Below are positions 50,022 to 59,316 of a stretch of 64,000 nt of DNA, in pieces. Below the pieces are notes generated by a model. That model was given only the letters and a program-made list of their open reading frames with translations. It was not told where the DNA came from and did no database searches. The DNA lies in assembly GCF_021648885.1 (NCBI RefSeq), contig NZ_JAKJHZ010000005.1, positions 806,001 through 870,000 of the forward strand, written 5' to 3'. This DNA is from Nocardioides potassii. GTDB taxonomy: Bacteria; Actinomycetota; Actinomycetes; Propionibacteriales; Nocardioidaceae. Position 1 is the first letter of the stretch, and each line of letters starts with the position of its first letter. Both the position numbers and the translations under genes were made by a program.

Positions 50022-51008
50022 ATGCGGTTGCGTAGCACCATGGCGCTGGTGGCGTCGGCGACGATGTTGGCTGCCCTCGGCGCGGCCCCGGCGCAGGCGG
50101 CAGAGGGGGCGCAGCGGCTGACCGGCCCCGGTACCGGCGACCCCGACGTGTTCCTGACCTACGTCGGCTGCGACGCGCTGTTCGGAGCGGCCCAGCCGCC
50201 GCAGTCGCGCCTCAACCTCGGTCCCTACACCTCCCCGCTCGGGCGACGGTCGCTCGGCCTGGTGCCGGCCTCCGGCGGCACGGCCTCCGGTCCCTTCACC
50301 CGCTTCGGTTCGCTCGCGGCGCTCGACGCGTCGGTCGCCGTCGCGTCGACCTCGGGCAGCACCGGCGTCTCCTACGTCATGGCGATCACCCCGGACAACG
50401 TCCCCGGCACCGCTTGGCGCGGACGGGCGGCGCTGAGTGCGCCCGCCGGGTCCTGGACGACCGTGTCGACGGCTGCGACGTCGTACGACTGGACGCTCGT
50501 GGACCTCGCCACCCTCGCCTCGCTCGGGTCATCGGAGACCGCCACCCCGGCCGCCTTCGCCGCCGGGCACGGTGACGGTGCGGGCTTCGTCGTGACCGGG
50601 TTCGGCTGCGACGGCTCACCCTTCAACATCGACGCGGTCCGGGGCGCCGGGAGGACCTTCGACTGGGAGGGAACGGCGCTCGCCACCGGGATGTCCGTGG
50701 ACCGCACCTCGGTCGACGCCGGGCAGTCGGTCTCGCTGACCGGCCGGGTGTCCGACCCGGGCGGACGCGTCACGGGTGACCCGCTCGTCCTCGAGTCCCG
50801 CCGTCCCGGTGGCGCCTGGGCCCCGGTCGGCGACCTCGTCGTCAGCGGCCCCGGGGGCCTCTCGCGAGTCGACGTCCCCGTCACCGAGACCACGGAGTTC
50901 CGCTGGCACCGGCCCGAGAGCCAGTACGCCGACGAGGGCTGGTCCGACGCGGTCACCGTCACGGTCGCCGAGCCCGCTGCCGCTCCCGAGGGTGCGTCGA
51001 AGAAGTAG
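50022..51008 (+). CDS. Secreted protein of unknown function
   Basis: 328 residues. Signal peptide MRLRSTMALVASATMLAALG ending APAQA, then a beta-rich domain (about 30-215) with two cysteines (VGCDAL and FGCDGS) likely joined. A C-terminal Ig-like domain (about 220-310: VDAGQSVSLTGRVSDPGG, then LESRRPGGAWAPVGDL) resembles secreted actinobacterial cell-surface proteins. No anchor or catalytic motif is visible. ATG 50022 is chosen over GTG 49998 because it gives a clean signal peptide. The 149-bp upstream gap shows no clear promoter. Confidence 0.8.
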   Translation: MRLRSTMALVASATMLAALGAAPAQAAEGAQRLTGPGTGDPDVFLTYVGCDALFGAAQPPQSRLNLGPYTSPLGRRSLGLVPASGGTASGPFTRFGSLAALDASVAVASTSGSTGVSYVMAITPDNVPGTAWRGRAALSAPAGSWTTVSTAATSYDWTLVDLATLASLGSSETATPAAFAAGHGDGAGFVVTGFGCDGSPFNIDAVRGAGRTFDWEGTALATGMSVDRTSVDAGQSVSLTGRVSDPGGRVTGDPLVLESRRPGGAWAPVGDLVVSGPGGLSRVDVPVTETTEFRWHRPESQYADEGWSDAVTVTVAEPAAAPEGASKK

Positions 51009-51031
51009 CGCCCCGGCTAGGCTCCGTGACC

Positions 51032-52003
51032 ATGGCGTCGCCGTTCACCGAGATCGAGGTCGACGATCGCGTCGTCAAGGTGACCAACCCGGACCGGGAG
51101 TACTTCCCGCCGCACGCCGGCCGGCCCGGCGCGACCAAGCTCGACCTGGTCGAGTACTACCTCGCGGTCGGCGACGGCATCGTCAACGCGCTCTTCGAGC
51201 GCCCGTGCATGCTGCACCGCTTCCCCAAGGGGCTGGCGGGGGACAAGGTGCACCAGAAGCGCCTGCCGGCCGGTGCGCCCGGGTGGGTGGAGACGGTCCA
51301 GCTGTTCTTCCCGCGGTGGAAGCGGACCGCCGACGAGCTCTGCGTCACCGAGCTCGCCAGCGTGATCTGGGCCGTGCAGATGTCGACCGTCGAGTTCCAC
51401 CCGTGGAACAGCCGGCGCGCCGACACCGAGAAGCCCGACGAGTGGCGCATCGACCTCGACCCCGGCCCGGAGTGCGACTGGGCGACCGTCCAGCGCACGG
51501 CCCACGTCGCGCACGAGGTGCTCGACGAGCTCGGCGCGGTCGGCTTCCCGAAGACCAGCGGCGGCTCGGGGCTGCACATCTACGTGCGGATCCCGCCCGA
51601 CCACGGCTTCCAGGACGTACGACGCGGCGCCCTGGCCTTCGCCCGCGAGGTCGAGCGCCGGGCCGACGGTGACGTCACCACGGCGTGGTGGCGCAAGGAC
51701 CGCGACCCCTCGCAGCTCTTCGTCGACTACAACCAGAACGCGCGTGACCACACCATCGCGGCGGCCTACTCCGTGCGCGGCGTGCCGCAGGCGCGCGTCT
51801 CCGCGCCGATCCGCTGGGACGAGATCGACGACTGCACGCCCGACGACTTCACCATCTTCACGATGCCCGGGCGCTTCGCCGAGCTCGGCGACCTCCACGC
51901 CGACATCGACGCGCACGTCTTCGACATCGCCCCCCTCCTGGCCTGGGCCGACCGCGACGACGCCGAGGGCGCCGAGACCCCGCCCGAGCCCGAGGAGTCG
52001 TGA
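51032..52003 (+). CDS. LigD-type polymerase/primase domain protein (stand-alone)
   Basis: 323 residues. Archaeo-eukaryotic primase-fold PolDom of bacterial end joining: VVKVTNPDREYFP at the start, KRLPAGAPGWVETV, the catalytic metal pair in RIDLDPGP (about 145-147), GGSGLHIYVRI and the third carboxylate in FVDYNQNARDHTIAAAY. It adds ribonucleotides or fills gaps at DNA breaks. It lacks ligase and nuclease domains and no Ku gene is in the window. -10 TAGGCT lies 8 nt before ATG 51032; GTG 51026 is the alternative start. Confidence 0.92.
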   Translation: MASPFTEIEVDDRVVKVTNPDREYFPPHAGRPGATKLDLVEYYLAVGDGIVNALFERPCMLHRFPKGLAGDKVHQKRLPAGAPGWVETVQLFFPRWKRTADELCVTELASVIWAVQMSTVEFHPWNSRRADTEKPDEWRIDLDPGPECDWATVQRTAHVAHEVLDELGAVGFPKTSGGSGLHIYVRIPPDHGFQDVRRGALAFAREVERRADGDVTTAWWRKDRDPSQLFVDYNQNARDHTIAAAYSVRGVPQARVSAPIRWDEIDDCTPDDFTIFTMPGRFAELGDLHADIDAHVFDIAPLLAWADRDDAEGAETPPEPEES

Positions 52004-52038
52004 GCGCCGAGGCGTCGGGAGCGTTCTAGGGTGCGTCC

Positions 52039-52329
52039 ATGGATGCCTCCCGCGACATCATCGAGTCCGCCAAGCCCCCGAAGCCGCCCAGGCCGGGAGC
52101 GCGGCCCGAGCCGATGGACCGTGGGCGCGGCGCGAGCCCCCTGGCGTGGATCATCGCCGCCTGCGCCGCTGCGGCTGCCGTCTTCACCGGCATCACCGCG
52201 TGGGAGACGCACCAGGACCGCCTGAACACCGAGACGGTCTACTGCACCTTCATGTCCGGCGCCCAGCCCGACGAGATGACCCCGTCGCAGAAGCGGATGG
52301 CCGACCAGCTCGGGTGTTCCTTGGGCTGA
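52039..52329 (+). CDS. Small single-pass membrane protein
   Basis: 96 residues. A proline-rich basic N-terminus (SAKPPKPPRPGARPEP), a membrane helix at about 36-58 (LAWIIAACAAAAAVFTGITA) and a short C-terminal part with two cysteines (VYCTFM and LGCSLG). -10 TAGGGT lies exactly 6 nt before the ATG, so the gene looks real and leaderless. The function is unknown. Confidence 0.72.
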   Translation: MDASRDIIESAKPPKPPRPGARPEPMDRGRGASPLAWIIAACAAAAAVFTGITAWETHQDRLNTETVYCTFMSGAQPDEMTPSQKRMADQLGCSLG

Positions 52330-52359
52330 CCCGCGGTCGGCGGCCGGTCCGCGCCTGCG

Positions 52360-52418
52360 CACGTGTCCGCGAGGTGGCCCCCGGAACGGTAGATCGCGGG
52401 CCAGGAGTCGGACACGTG
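52360..52418. repeat. Dispersed hairpin repeat A, copy 2
   Basis: Arms CACGTGTCCG (52360-52369) and CGGACACGTG (52409-52418), with nested GGCCCCCG (52376-52383) and CGCGGGCC (52395-52402). It has the same nested plan and GTGGCCC core as copy 1 at 3665-3727. It occupies the 166-bp gap between the small membrane protein and rpe; the rpe -10 is at 52484-52489. Confidence 0.7.
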
Positions 52419-52495
52419 TGGCGGACGTGGCCCCAGTGTGCGTCGTACGGCGGCCACGACCGCCGCCCAGTCGAGGCACTGCCTAGGATCGACCC

Positions 52496-53158
52496 GTGGG
52501 CATCCAGATCACGCCGAGCATCCTCAACGCCGACCTCTCGCGCCTGGCCGACGAGGTCGCCCGGATCCCGAGCGCCGACTGGGTGCACGTCGACGTGATG
52601 GACAACCACTTCGTCCCCAACCTGACCCTCGGCCTGCCGGTCGTCGAGGCGCTGGGCAAGCACGCCACCCAGCCGATCGACGTGCACCTGATGATCGAGG
52701 ACCCCGACCGGTGGGCGCCGGCGTACGCCGAAGCCGGGTGCGGGTCCGTCACGTTCCACGCCGAGGCGGCCACGGCGCCCGTACGCCTCGCGCGCGAGAT
52801 CCGCAGCCAGGGCGCCCGCGCGTCGATGGCACTCAAGCCAGCGACTCCCATCGAGCCCTACGAGTCGCTCCTGCCCGAGCTCGACATGGTCCTGATCATG
52901 ACGGTGGAGCCGGGCTTCGGCGGTCAGGAGTTCCTCGACCTGTGCCTGCCCAAGATCCGTACGGCGCGCGAGCTGATGCGCAAGCACGACGTCGAGACGT
53001 GGCTCCAGGTCGACGGCGGCGTCTCCCTGGAGACCATCGAGCGCTGCGCCGAGGCGGGCGCTGACGTCTTCGTCGCGGGGTCGGCCGTCTACTCCGCCGA
53101 CGACCCGGACGCGATGGTCCGCGAGCTGAAGGCAAAGGCCGAGGGGGCGCAGTCGTGA
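52496..53158 (+). CDS. rpe: Ribulose-phosphate 3-epimerase
   Basis: 220 residues, TIM barrel. Interconverts ribulose 5-phosphate and xylulose 5-phosphate in the pentose phosphate pathway. [20 protein letters not shown], then [18 protein letters not shown] with the metal ligands, [22 protein letters not shown] and VDGGVS. -10 TAGGAT lies 6 nt before the GTG, so probably leaderless. The stop overlaps the DUF427 gene (GTGA). Confidence 0.97.
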   Translation: MGIQITPSILNADLSRLADEVARIPSADWVHVDVMDNHFVPNLTLGLPVVEALGKHATQPIDVHLMIEDPDRWAPAYAEAGCGSVTFHAEAATAPVRLAREIRSQGARASMALKPATPIEPYESLLPELDMVLIMTVEPGFGGQEFLDLCLPKIRTARELMRKHDVETWLQVDGGVSLETIERCAEAGADVFVAGSAVYSADDPDAMVRELKAKAEGAQS

Positions 53159-53634
53159 CCGAGCGACCGACCGAGTCCGTGTGGGACTACCCGCGTCCGC
53201 CGCGGGTCGAGCCGAGCGACGAGCACGTGGTGGTCGAGCACGGGGGAGTGGTGGTCGCCGACACCACCCGCAGCCTCCGCGTGCTCGAGACCAGTCACCC
53301 ACCGACGTACTACCTGCCCCGCAGCGCCTTCGCCGACGGCGTGCTCCGGGAGGCCCAGAAGGGCGCCAGCTGGTGCGAGTGGAAGGGTGCGGCCGACTAC
53401 TTCGACCTCGTGGTCGGCGACGAGGTGTTGCGCTCGATCGCGTGGGCCTACCCGACGCCGTCGCCCGGGTTCGAGGCGCTGCTCGACCACGTCGCGCTCT
53501 ACCCCGGCCGCGTCGACCGGTGCACGGTCGACGGCGAGGTCGTCGAGCCGCAGCCGGGCAGCTTCTACGGCGGCTGGATCACCTCGCGGGTCACCGGTCC
53601 GTTCAAGGGAGCACCCGGCACCCAGGGCTGGTGA
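53155..53634 (+). CDS. DUF427 family protein
   Basis: 159 residues. The DUF427 core is intact: [20 protein letters not shown] and [21 protein letters not shown], and [13 protein letters not shown]. This family is widespread in actinobacteria and has no established activity. It is translationally coupled to rpe by GTGA. Confidence 0.87.
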   Translation: MTERPTESVWDYPRPPRVEPSDEHVVVEHGGVVVADTTRSLRVLETSHPPTYYLPRSAFADGVLREAQKGASWCEWKGAADYFDLVVGDEVLRSIAWAYPTPSPGFEALLDHVALYPGRVDRCTVDGEVVEPQPGSFYGGWITSRVTGPFKGAPGTQGW

Positions 53635-53649
53635 CCCCGCTCAGGAGCG

Positions 53650-53877
53650 TCAGCCGGCGAAGAGCGTCAGGCGCTGGCGGATGATCTTGCGGCGCAGCAC
53701 GACGCGCCGCTTGCCGTCGTTGCCGATCCGCAGCCGGTCGAGCTCCCAGCCGCCGTGCTCCGCGCGCTCGACGAGCACCCGCGTGACGACGTTGCGCGAG
53801 AAGTCCTTCGGGAGCACGAGGGTCTCGAACTCCCACTCGACACCACGCCCGGGTGGGCGCCGCTGGATCCTGGCCAC
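53650..53877 (-). CDS. DUF5703 family small protein
   Basis: 75 residues. WEFETLVLPKDFSRNVVTRV, then AEHGGWELDRLRI and KRRVVLRRKIIRQRL, match DUF5703. Very basic C-terminus. GTG 53877 has AGGAG 6 nt upstream, which decides the start; the frame runs on upstream into the next gene's antisense. Convergent with the DUF427 gene. The function is unknown. Confidence 0.85.
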   Translation of the reverse strand: MARIQRRPPGRGVEWEFETLVLPKDFSRNVVTRVLVERAEHGGWELDRLRIGNDGKRRVVLRRKIIRQRLTLFAG

Positions 53878-53923
53878 GGGTTCTCCTCTCGATGACAGGG
53901 GTCGAACGGGGACGGGCCGGGGA

Positions 53924-54871
53924 CTATTCCGCCGACACGTCGTCGAGGGCGTCGACGATCTCGGCGGGGAGTGACAGCTCCTCGACGCCCAGGGCGCCGT
54001 CGAGCTGGGCGGCGGTGCGGGCACCGACGATGGGGGAGGTGACCCCCGGCCGGTCGCGGACCCACACGAGCGCCACCTCGAGCGGGGACCAGCCCAACCC
54101 GTCGGCAGCCCGCGCGACCGCCTCCACGATGCTCCGGCCGCGCTCGTCGAGGTAGGCGCCGACGAAGCCGGCGAAGTGCTCGGTCGCGGCACGCGAGTCC
54201 GACGGCGTACCGGTGCGGTACTTGCCGGTCAGGACGCCGCGACCCAGCGGGGACCACGGCAGCACGCCGAGGCCGAGCGCCTGCGCGGCGGGCACGACCT
54301 CGTGCTCGACGTGGCGGTTGAGCAGGGAGTACTCGACCTGGGTGGAGGCCAGCGGCACGCGGCCGGGCACGGCGCGCTGCCACGTCGCGGCCTGCGCGGT
54401 CTGCCACCCGGTGTAGTTGGAGATGCCGACGTAGGACGCGCGGCCGGACGTCACGGCGAGGTCGAGCGCACTCAGCGTCTCCTCGACGGGCGTCTCGTCG
54501 GTCCACACGTGCACCTGCCACAGGTCGACGTGGTCGACACCGAGCCGCTTCAGCGACGCGTCGAGGGTGGTGAGCAGGGTGCCGCGCGAGGTGTTGGTCA
54601 CCCGCTCGCCCGTACGACGCGAGATGCCGGCCTTGGTCGCCAGGACCACCTCGTCGCGGGCGACGACGTCGCCGAGCAGGGTGCCGATGAGCTCCTCGCT
54701 CGCCCCGTCGCCGTACCCGGCCGCGGTGTCGAGGAGCGTCCCGCCCGCCTCGGCGAAGGCGATCAGCTGGTCGCGCGCCTCGTGCTCGTCGGTGTCGCGA
54801 CCCCAGGTCATGGTGCCCAGGCCGAGCCGGGAGACCTTGAGTCCGGTGGCGCCGAGCGAACGCTGCTGCAT
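53924..54871 (-). CDS. Aldo/keto reductase
   Basis: 315 residues, TIM-barrel NADP-dependent oxidoreductase. The catalytic tetrad is recognisable: Asp in LLDTAAGYGDGASEEL with its Tyr, Lys in LATKAGISR and His in LWQVHVWTDETP. The C-terminal cofactor-binding segment is TSPIVGARTAAQLDGAL. ATG 54871 has -10 TACGCT 7 nt upstream on the minus strand, so probably leaderless; the frame extends 21 codons upstream. The substrate is unknown. Confidence 0.93.
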   Translation of the reverse strand: MQQRSLGATGLKVSRLGLGTMTWGRDTDEHEARDQLIAFAEAGGTLLDTAAGYGDGASEELIGTLLGDVVARDEVVLATKAGISRRTGERVTNTSRGTLLTTLDASLKRLGVDHVDLWQVHVWTDETPVEETLSALDLAVTSGRASYVGISNYTGWQTAQAATWQRAVPGRVPLASTQVEYSLLNRHVEHEVVPAAQALGLGVLPWSPLGRGVLTGKYRTGTPSDSRAATEHFAGFVGAYLDERGRSIVEAVARAADGLGWSPLEVALVWVRDRPGVTSPIVGARTAAQLDGALGVEELSLPAEIVDALDDVSAE

Positions 54872-54936
54872 GGACGCGAGCGTATCCACGCGCCCTCCAG
54901 GTTGGTTGCAGGGACGCGCCCGTAGGCTCACCACCC

Positions 54937-55761
54937 GTGACGGATCTCCTCAAGGCAGTCGTCCTCGGCCTGATCCAGGGGCTCACCGAGTTCCTGCCGA
55001 TCTCCAGCAGCGCGCACCTGCGGATCTTCCCCGAGCTGTTCGGCTGGGGCGACCCGGGCGCCGCCTTCACGGCCGTCATCCAGATCGGCACGGAGCTCGC
55101 GGTCCTCATCTACTTCCGCAAGGACATCTGGCGCATCGCGAGCGCGTGGGTGCGCTCGGTGTTCCGCGCCGAGCACCGCGGCACGATGGACTCCCGGATG
55201 GGCTGGTACATCATCATCGGCTCGCTGCCGATCGTCGTGCTGGGCGTGCTGCTCAAGGACGTCATCGAGCGCGACTTCCGCAACCTCTGGATCATCGGTA
55301 CCACGCTCATCGTGATGGGCATCGTGCTCGGCGTCGCCGACCGCGTCGGCCGCACGGACCGCTCGCTCGGGAAGATCACCCTCAAGGACGCCGTGCTGCT
55401 GGGTGCCGCGCAGGCACTCGCGCTGATCCCGGGCGTCTCTCGGTCGGGTGCGACCATCTCGATGGGCCGATTCCTCGGCCTCGACCGCGAGGCCGCGACC
55501 CGGTTCGCCTTCCTGCTCGCGATCCCCGCCGTCGTCGGCGCCGGCGTGTTCGAGCTCAAGGAGATCCCGCACGGCCACAACGACTTCGGCTGGGGCCCGA
55601 CGATCACCGCGACCGTCGTCTCCTTCGTCGTGGGGTACGCCGCCATCGCGTGGCTGCTGCGCTACGTCAGCACCCGCTCCTACACGCCGTTCGTCGTCTA
55701 CCGCGTCCTGCTCGGCGCTGCGACGCTCATCCTGCTCGGCGCAGGCGTGCTGACCGCCTGA
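54937..55761 (+). CDS. uppP: Undecaprenyl-diphosphatase
   Basis: 274 residues, about eight membrane helices. Recycles the undecaprenyl carrier for cell wall synthesis and confers bacitracin tolerance. The two active-site repeats are GLIQGLTEFLPISSSAHL (near residue 10) and IPGVSRSGATISMGRF (about 165-180). -10 TAGGCT lies 8 nt before the GTG. Its 3' end overlaps the convergent MFS gene by 35 bp. Confidence 0.96.
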   Translation: MTDLLKAVVLGLIQGLTEFLPISSSAHLRIFPELFGWGDPGAAFTAVIQIGTELAVLIYFRKDIWRIASAWVRSVFRAEHRGTMDSRMGWYIIIGSLPIVVLGVLLKDVIERDFRNLWIIGTTLIVMGIVLGVADRVGRTDRSLGKITLKDAVLLGAAQALALIPGVSRSGATISMGRFLGLDREAATRFAFLLAIPAVVGAGVFELKEIPHGHNDFGWGPTITATVVSFVVGYAAIAWLLRYVSTRSYTPFVVYRVLLGAATLILLGAGVLTA

Positions 55762-56950
55762 AGGTGTCGGCCAGCAGCGCCAGCGCCACGACCTGCGTGA
55801 TCGCGACGACCACCACGAGGGCGACCAGCGACCGCTCGTAGAGCCAGCCGGCCCCGACCCCGCCGACGATGGCGAGCAACCCCTGGATGCCGGCGAAGAC
55901 GCCGTAGGCCGTCGCGCGCCGCGGGGCCTCGACGAGCTCGGCGACGACGGCCTTGATGGTGGAGTCCTGCACGCCCTGGGCGAAGCCCCACGCGGCGACA
56001 CCGACGAGGACGGCCACGAGGGCCGACCCGAGGGCCAGGGCGGGCACCAGCGCCACGAGCACCGGCACCACCAGGAGGACCCGTGGCCCCGTGCGGTCGT
56101 AGACCGAGCCGACGGCCAGGGCAGCGACCGCCTCGACCGCCATCGCGGCGGCGTACACCACCGGGACCGCGGCGACGGGGAGCAGCCCCTCGACCGTGAG
56201 GTGGTAGCCGATGATGCCGAAGGTGACGAGCGCGCCGGTCGTCAACGACGCGGCGACCGCGTAGCGGAAGAAGTCGCCAGAGAGGCCCGCACCGACCGCC
56301 TCGGCCCACCAGCCGCGGCGCTCGGCAGGTGCCGTCGGGGCCGTCGCGGTCTCGTCGTACGCCGACGGGTCGGGGACGCGCGCCCGGAGAACCAGCAGCA
56401 GCACCATCGCGATCGCGCCCGGGACGGCCAGCACGGCCATGCCGGTCCAGATCGAGCTGACCGCGACCACGCCCGCGACCAGGAGCGGTCCGGCGAAGGC
56501 GCCCACCTGGTCGAGCGCCTTGTGCACGCCGAAGCCGCGGCCGCGGCCGACCGCCGCGGCGACGTGTGCCAGCAGGGCCGACTTCGACGGCGAGCGGACC
56601 GCCTTGCCGAGCCGCTCGAGCAGGATCATCGTCGCGCCGAACGCGAGCCCGGCGGCGCCGAGGCGGGGGGCCAGGGCGAGAAGCGGCACGCACACCGCGG
56701 TCAGGCCGTAGCCCAGGATCGTCAGGGACCAGTAGCGACCGGTGCGGTCGGCGATCGGGCCGAAGGCCAGCCGCAGCACCAGCGCGACGGCCTCGCCCGC
56801 GCCGGTGACGAGACCGACGACCAGCGCGGACGCGCCGAGCGCGGCGAGCAGGGGTCCGTAGACCGAGCGGGCGCCCTCGTAGACCATGTCCGCGAAGAGG
56901 CTGACGAAGCCGAACCACCACACGACGCGCCAGGCGGACGGTCGGCTCAC
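55727..56950 (-). CDS. MFS transporter
   Basis: 407 residues, about 12 membrane helices in two halves. The loop 2-3 motif reads FGPIADRTGRYW (about 64-75), and YDRTGPR is the equivalent in the second half. VYEGARSVYGPLLAALGASA is common in uncharacterised actinobacterial MFS proteins. The substrate is unknown. GTG 56950 overlaps the corA stop (GTGA); GTG 56956 is an alternative. The stop lies inside the end of uppP. Confidence 0.88.
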   Translation of the reverse strand: MSRPSAWRVVWWFGFVSLFADMVYEGARSVYGPLLAALGASALVVGLVTGAGEAVALVLRLAFGPIADRTGRYWSLTILGYGLTAVCVPLLALAPRLGAAGLAFGATMILLERLGKAVRSPSKSALLAHVAAAVGRGRGFGVHKALDQVGAFAGPLLVAGVVAVSSIWTGMAVLAVPGAIAMVLLLVLRARVPDPSAYDETATAPTAPAERRGWWAEAVGAGLSGDFFRYAVAASLTTGALVTFGIIGYHLTVEGLLPVAAVPVVYAAAMAVEAVAALAVGSVYDRTGPRVLLVVPVLVALVPALALGSALVAVLVGVAAWGFAQGVQDSTIKAVVAELVEAPRRATAYGVFAGIQGLLAIVGGVGAGWLYERSLVALVVVVAITQVVALALLADTFRRSARLRRAG

Positions 56951-57927
56951 AGCCACCCGGACTTCTTGAACCAGACGAACAGACCGCCCACCATCGCGGC
57001 CATCAGCAGGAGCGCGTAGGGGTATCCGTAGGTCCAGTGCAGCTCGGGCATGTGGTCGAAGTTCATGCCGTAGACCCCGGCGACGAGGGTCGGCACGACG
57101 ACCAGCGCAGCACCGGCCGAGATCTTGCGCATGTCCTCGTTCTGCTGGATCGAGATCCGGGCGAGGTGCGCGTCGAAGGCGGTGGACAGGAGCTGGTCCA
57201 GGCTGTCGATGACGTCGGCGACGCGCTGCAGGTGGTCGGAGACGTCGCGGAAGTACGTCGCGGTGTCCGTCGAGATGGCCGGGTGCAGGCCCATCGCGAA
57301 CTTCCGCATCGGCTCGCGCAGCGGCAGGACCGCCCGACGCACCTCCGCGATCTCGCGCTTGAGGACGTAGATCCGGTTGGAGTCGTCCGTGCGCGCCTCG
57401 GAGAAGACGGAGACCTCGACCTCGTCGACGTCCTCCTCGAGCGCGGCGCCGACCTTCTCGTACTCGTCCACCACCCGGTCGCAGATCGCGTAGAGCACGG
57501 CCATCGGTCCGTGCTCGAGCACTCCGGCCCGGTCCTCGACGTCGCGGCGGGACGACGACAGGTCCACGCCCTCGCCGTGGCGCACGGTCACCACGAAGTC
57601 CTTGCCGACGAAGATGTTGATCTCGCCGGTCTCGACCGCGTCCTCCTCGTCGACGTACCAGAGCGTCTTGAGCACGAGGAAGAGCGTGTCGCCGTAGCGC
57701 TCGAGCTTGGGCCGCTGGTGGGAGTCACCGGCGTCCTCGACGGCCAGCGGGTGCAGGTCGAAGGTGCGCGCGACGAGCTCGAGCTCCTCGTCGCTCGGGT
57801 CGTGGATGCCGACCCACTGGAAGTCGCCCGGGTCGCACGGAACGCGCGCATAGCCGAGGCTCTGGTCGTCGTCGCCGGCGATGGGCACCCGCTTGCCCGA
57901 GTGGTAGAGGGCGTTGTCGACGATCAC
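56947..57927 (-). CDS. corA: CorA-family magnesium/cobalt transporter
   Basis: 326 residues. A large acidic cytosolic domain (about 1-260) and two C-terminal membrane helices; the selectivity motif GMN is present in VYGMNFDHMPEL between them, and the C-terminus is basic (WFKKSGWL). It forms a pentameric channel for Mg or other divalent ions. -10 TAGCCT lies 6 nt before the GTG on the minus strand, so probably leaderless. It is upstream of and coupled with the MFS gene. Confidence 0.95.
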   Translation of the reverse strand: MIVDNALYHSGKRVPIAGDDDQSLGYARVPCDPGDFQWVGIHDPSDEELELVARTFDLHPLAVEDAGDSHQRPKLERYGDTLFLVLKTLWYVDEEDAVETGEINIFVGKDFVVTVRHGEGVDLSSSRRDVEDRAGVLEHGPMAVLYAICDRVVDEYEKVGAALEEDVDEVEVSVFSEARTDDSNRIYVLKREIAEVRRAVLPLREPMRKFAMGLHPAISTDTATYFRDVSDHLQRVADVIDSLDQLLSTAFDAHLARISIQQNEDMRKISAGAALVVVPTLVAGVYGMNFDHMPELHWTYGYPYALLLMAAMVGGLFVWFKKSGWL

Positions 57928-57980
57928 GTCGTCAGGCTAGTGCCCCCGACGCTCATCACGGCCTCGGTAGGGTCGCATCC

Positions 57981-58724
57981 GTGCCCACGGTCATCCTCGT
58001 CCGACACGGCCGCTCGACGGCCAACACGGCCGGCGTCCTCGCCGGTCGCACGCCAGGAGTCCACCTCGACGACGCCGGCGTGCAGCAGGCGGTCGCCGTC
58101 GGCGAGCGGCTCGCCGGAGTCCGCCTGGCCGCGGCGGTCACCAGCCCGCTCGAGCGGTGCCGCGAGACGTGCAAGGAGGTCACGGCGCGACAGGCGTCGC
58201 CGCTGCGGGCGAGCACCGACAAGCAGCTCTCCGAGTGCGACTACGGCGAGTGGCAGGGCCGGGCCCTGAAGGACCTGGCCAAGGAGAAGCTCTGGAAGAC
58301 CGTGCAGGCGCAGCCGTCCGCGGCCGCCTTCCCGGGCGGTGAGTCGATGCGGGCCATGCAGGACCGGGCGGTCGCCGCCATCCGCCGTCACGACGCCCGC
58401 GTCGCCGCCGAGCACGGCGACGACGCGGTCTGGCTCGCGGTGAGCCACGGTGACGTCATCAAGTCGATCCTCGCCGACGCGCTCGGCACCCACCTCGACC
58501 TCTTCCAGCGCATCCACGTGGACCCGGCCTCGGTGTCCGTCGTGCGCTACACCGAGTCGCGGCCGTTCGTCCTCGGCACCAACACCCATGGCGGCGACCT
58601 GTCGTGGTTGACGCCCGCGAAGGCCGCGAAGAAGTCGTCGCGCCGCCGAGCCACGTCGAGCGACGCCATGGTGGGCGGGGGAGCAGGACCGGGCACCCCG
58701 TCGACCCAGACAGCGACGTCCTAG
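57981..58724 (+). CDS. Histidine phosphatase family protein (MSMEG_4193-type)
   Basis: 247 residues. Phosphoglycerate-mutase-like fold with the catalytic RHG in ILVRHGRSTANTAGVLAGR (about 5-23), the second arginine in SPLERCRET and the histidine in LAVSHGDVIKSIL. The C-terminal Lys/Ser/Arg-rich tail is disordered. It is the first gene of a conserved actinobacterial block leading to mshC. -10 TAGGGT lies 7 nt before the GTG. The substrate is unknown. Confidence 0.92.
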   Translation: MPTVILVRHGRSTANTAGVLAGRTPGVHLDDAGVQQAVAVGERLAGVRLAAAVTSPLERCRETCKEVTARQASPLRASTDKQLSECDYGEWQGRALKDLAKEKLWKTVQAQPSAAAFPGGESMRAMQDRAVAAIRRHDARVAAEHGDDAVWLAVSHGDVIKSILADALGTHLDLFQRIHVDPASVSVVRYTESRPFVLGTNTHGGDLSWLTPAKAAKKSSRRRATSSDAMVGGGAGPGTPSTQTATS

Positions 58725-58734
58725 GGTGAGTGAC

Positions 58735-59316
58735 ATGCCCGTCGTGCACCGCTTCGACCCACCCGAGCGCTTCGTCGCCGGCACCGTCGGCGAGCCCGGC
58801 TCGCGGACCTTCTTCCTCCAGGCACGTGAGGGCACCCGGATCGTCAGCGTCTCGCTGGAGAAGCAGCAGGTCTCCGCGCTGGCCGAGCGCATCGACGAGC
58901 TCCTCGACGAGCTGATGGGCGCCGCGGGCGACGTGCTCATCCCGGCGATCGCCCCGCGCGACATGGTCGACGGCCAGCCGCTCGAGCAGCCGATCCAGGA
59001 GGAGTTCCGCGCCGGGACCATGACGCTGTCGTGGGACAGCAGCGACGAGCGCGTCGTGATCGAGGTCTTCCCGTTCACCGAGGCCGCCGTGGTGTCGCCC
59101 GAGCAGCTGCAGGAGGACCTCGAGGACCTGCTCGAGCCCGAGCCCGAGGAGATCTTCCTCGTCAGGATCACCGCGGCCGCGGCCCGCTCGTTCGTCGAGC
59201 GCTCACGCACCGTGGTCGGCGCCGGCCGGCCCGACTGCCCGTTCTGCGGCGAGCCCATCGACCCCGACGGCCACCTGTGTGTCCGTGCCAACGGCTTCCG
59301 GCGCCGTGACCCCTGA
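58735..59316 (+). CDS. DUF3090 family protein
   Basis: 193 residues. RFDPPERFVAGTVGEPGSRT followed by FFLQAREG is the family start. The C-terminus has a C-x2-C...C knuckle (CPFCGEPIDPDGHLC) that probably binds zinc. -10 TAGGGT (58722-58727) lies 7 nt before ATG 58735; the in-frame GTG 58726 overlaps the -10 and is rejected. It always travels with the SCO1664 family and mshC, but its role is unknown. Confidence 0.9.
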   Translation: MPVVHRFDPPERFVAGTVGEPGSRTFFLQAREGTRIVSVSLEKQQVSALAERIDELLDELMGAAGDVLIPAIAPRDMVDGQPLEQPIQEEFRAGTMTLSWDSSDERVVIEVFPFTEAAVVSPEQLQEDLEDLLEPEPEEIFLVRITAAAARSFVERSRTVVGAGRPDCPFCGEPIDPDGHLCVRANGFRRRDP

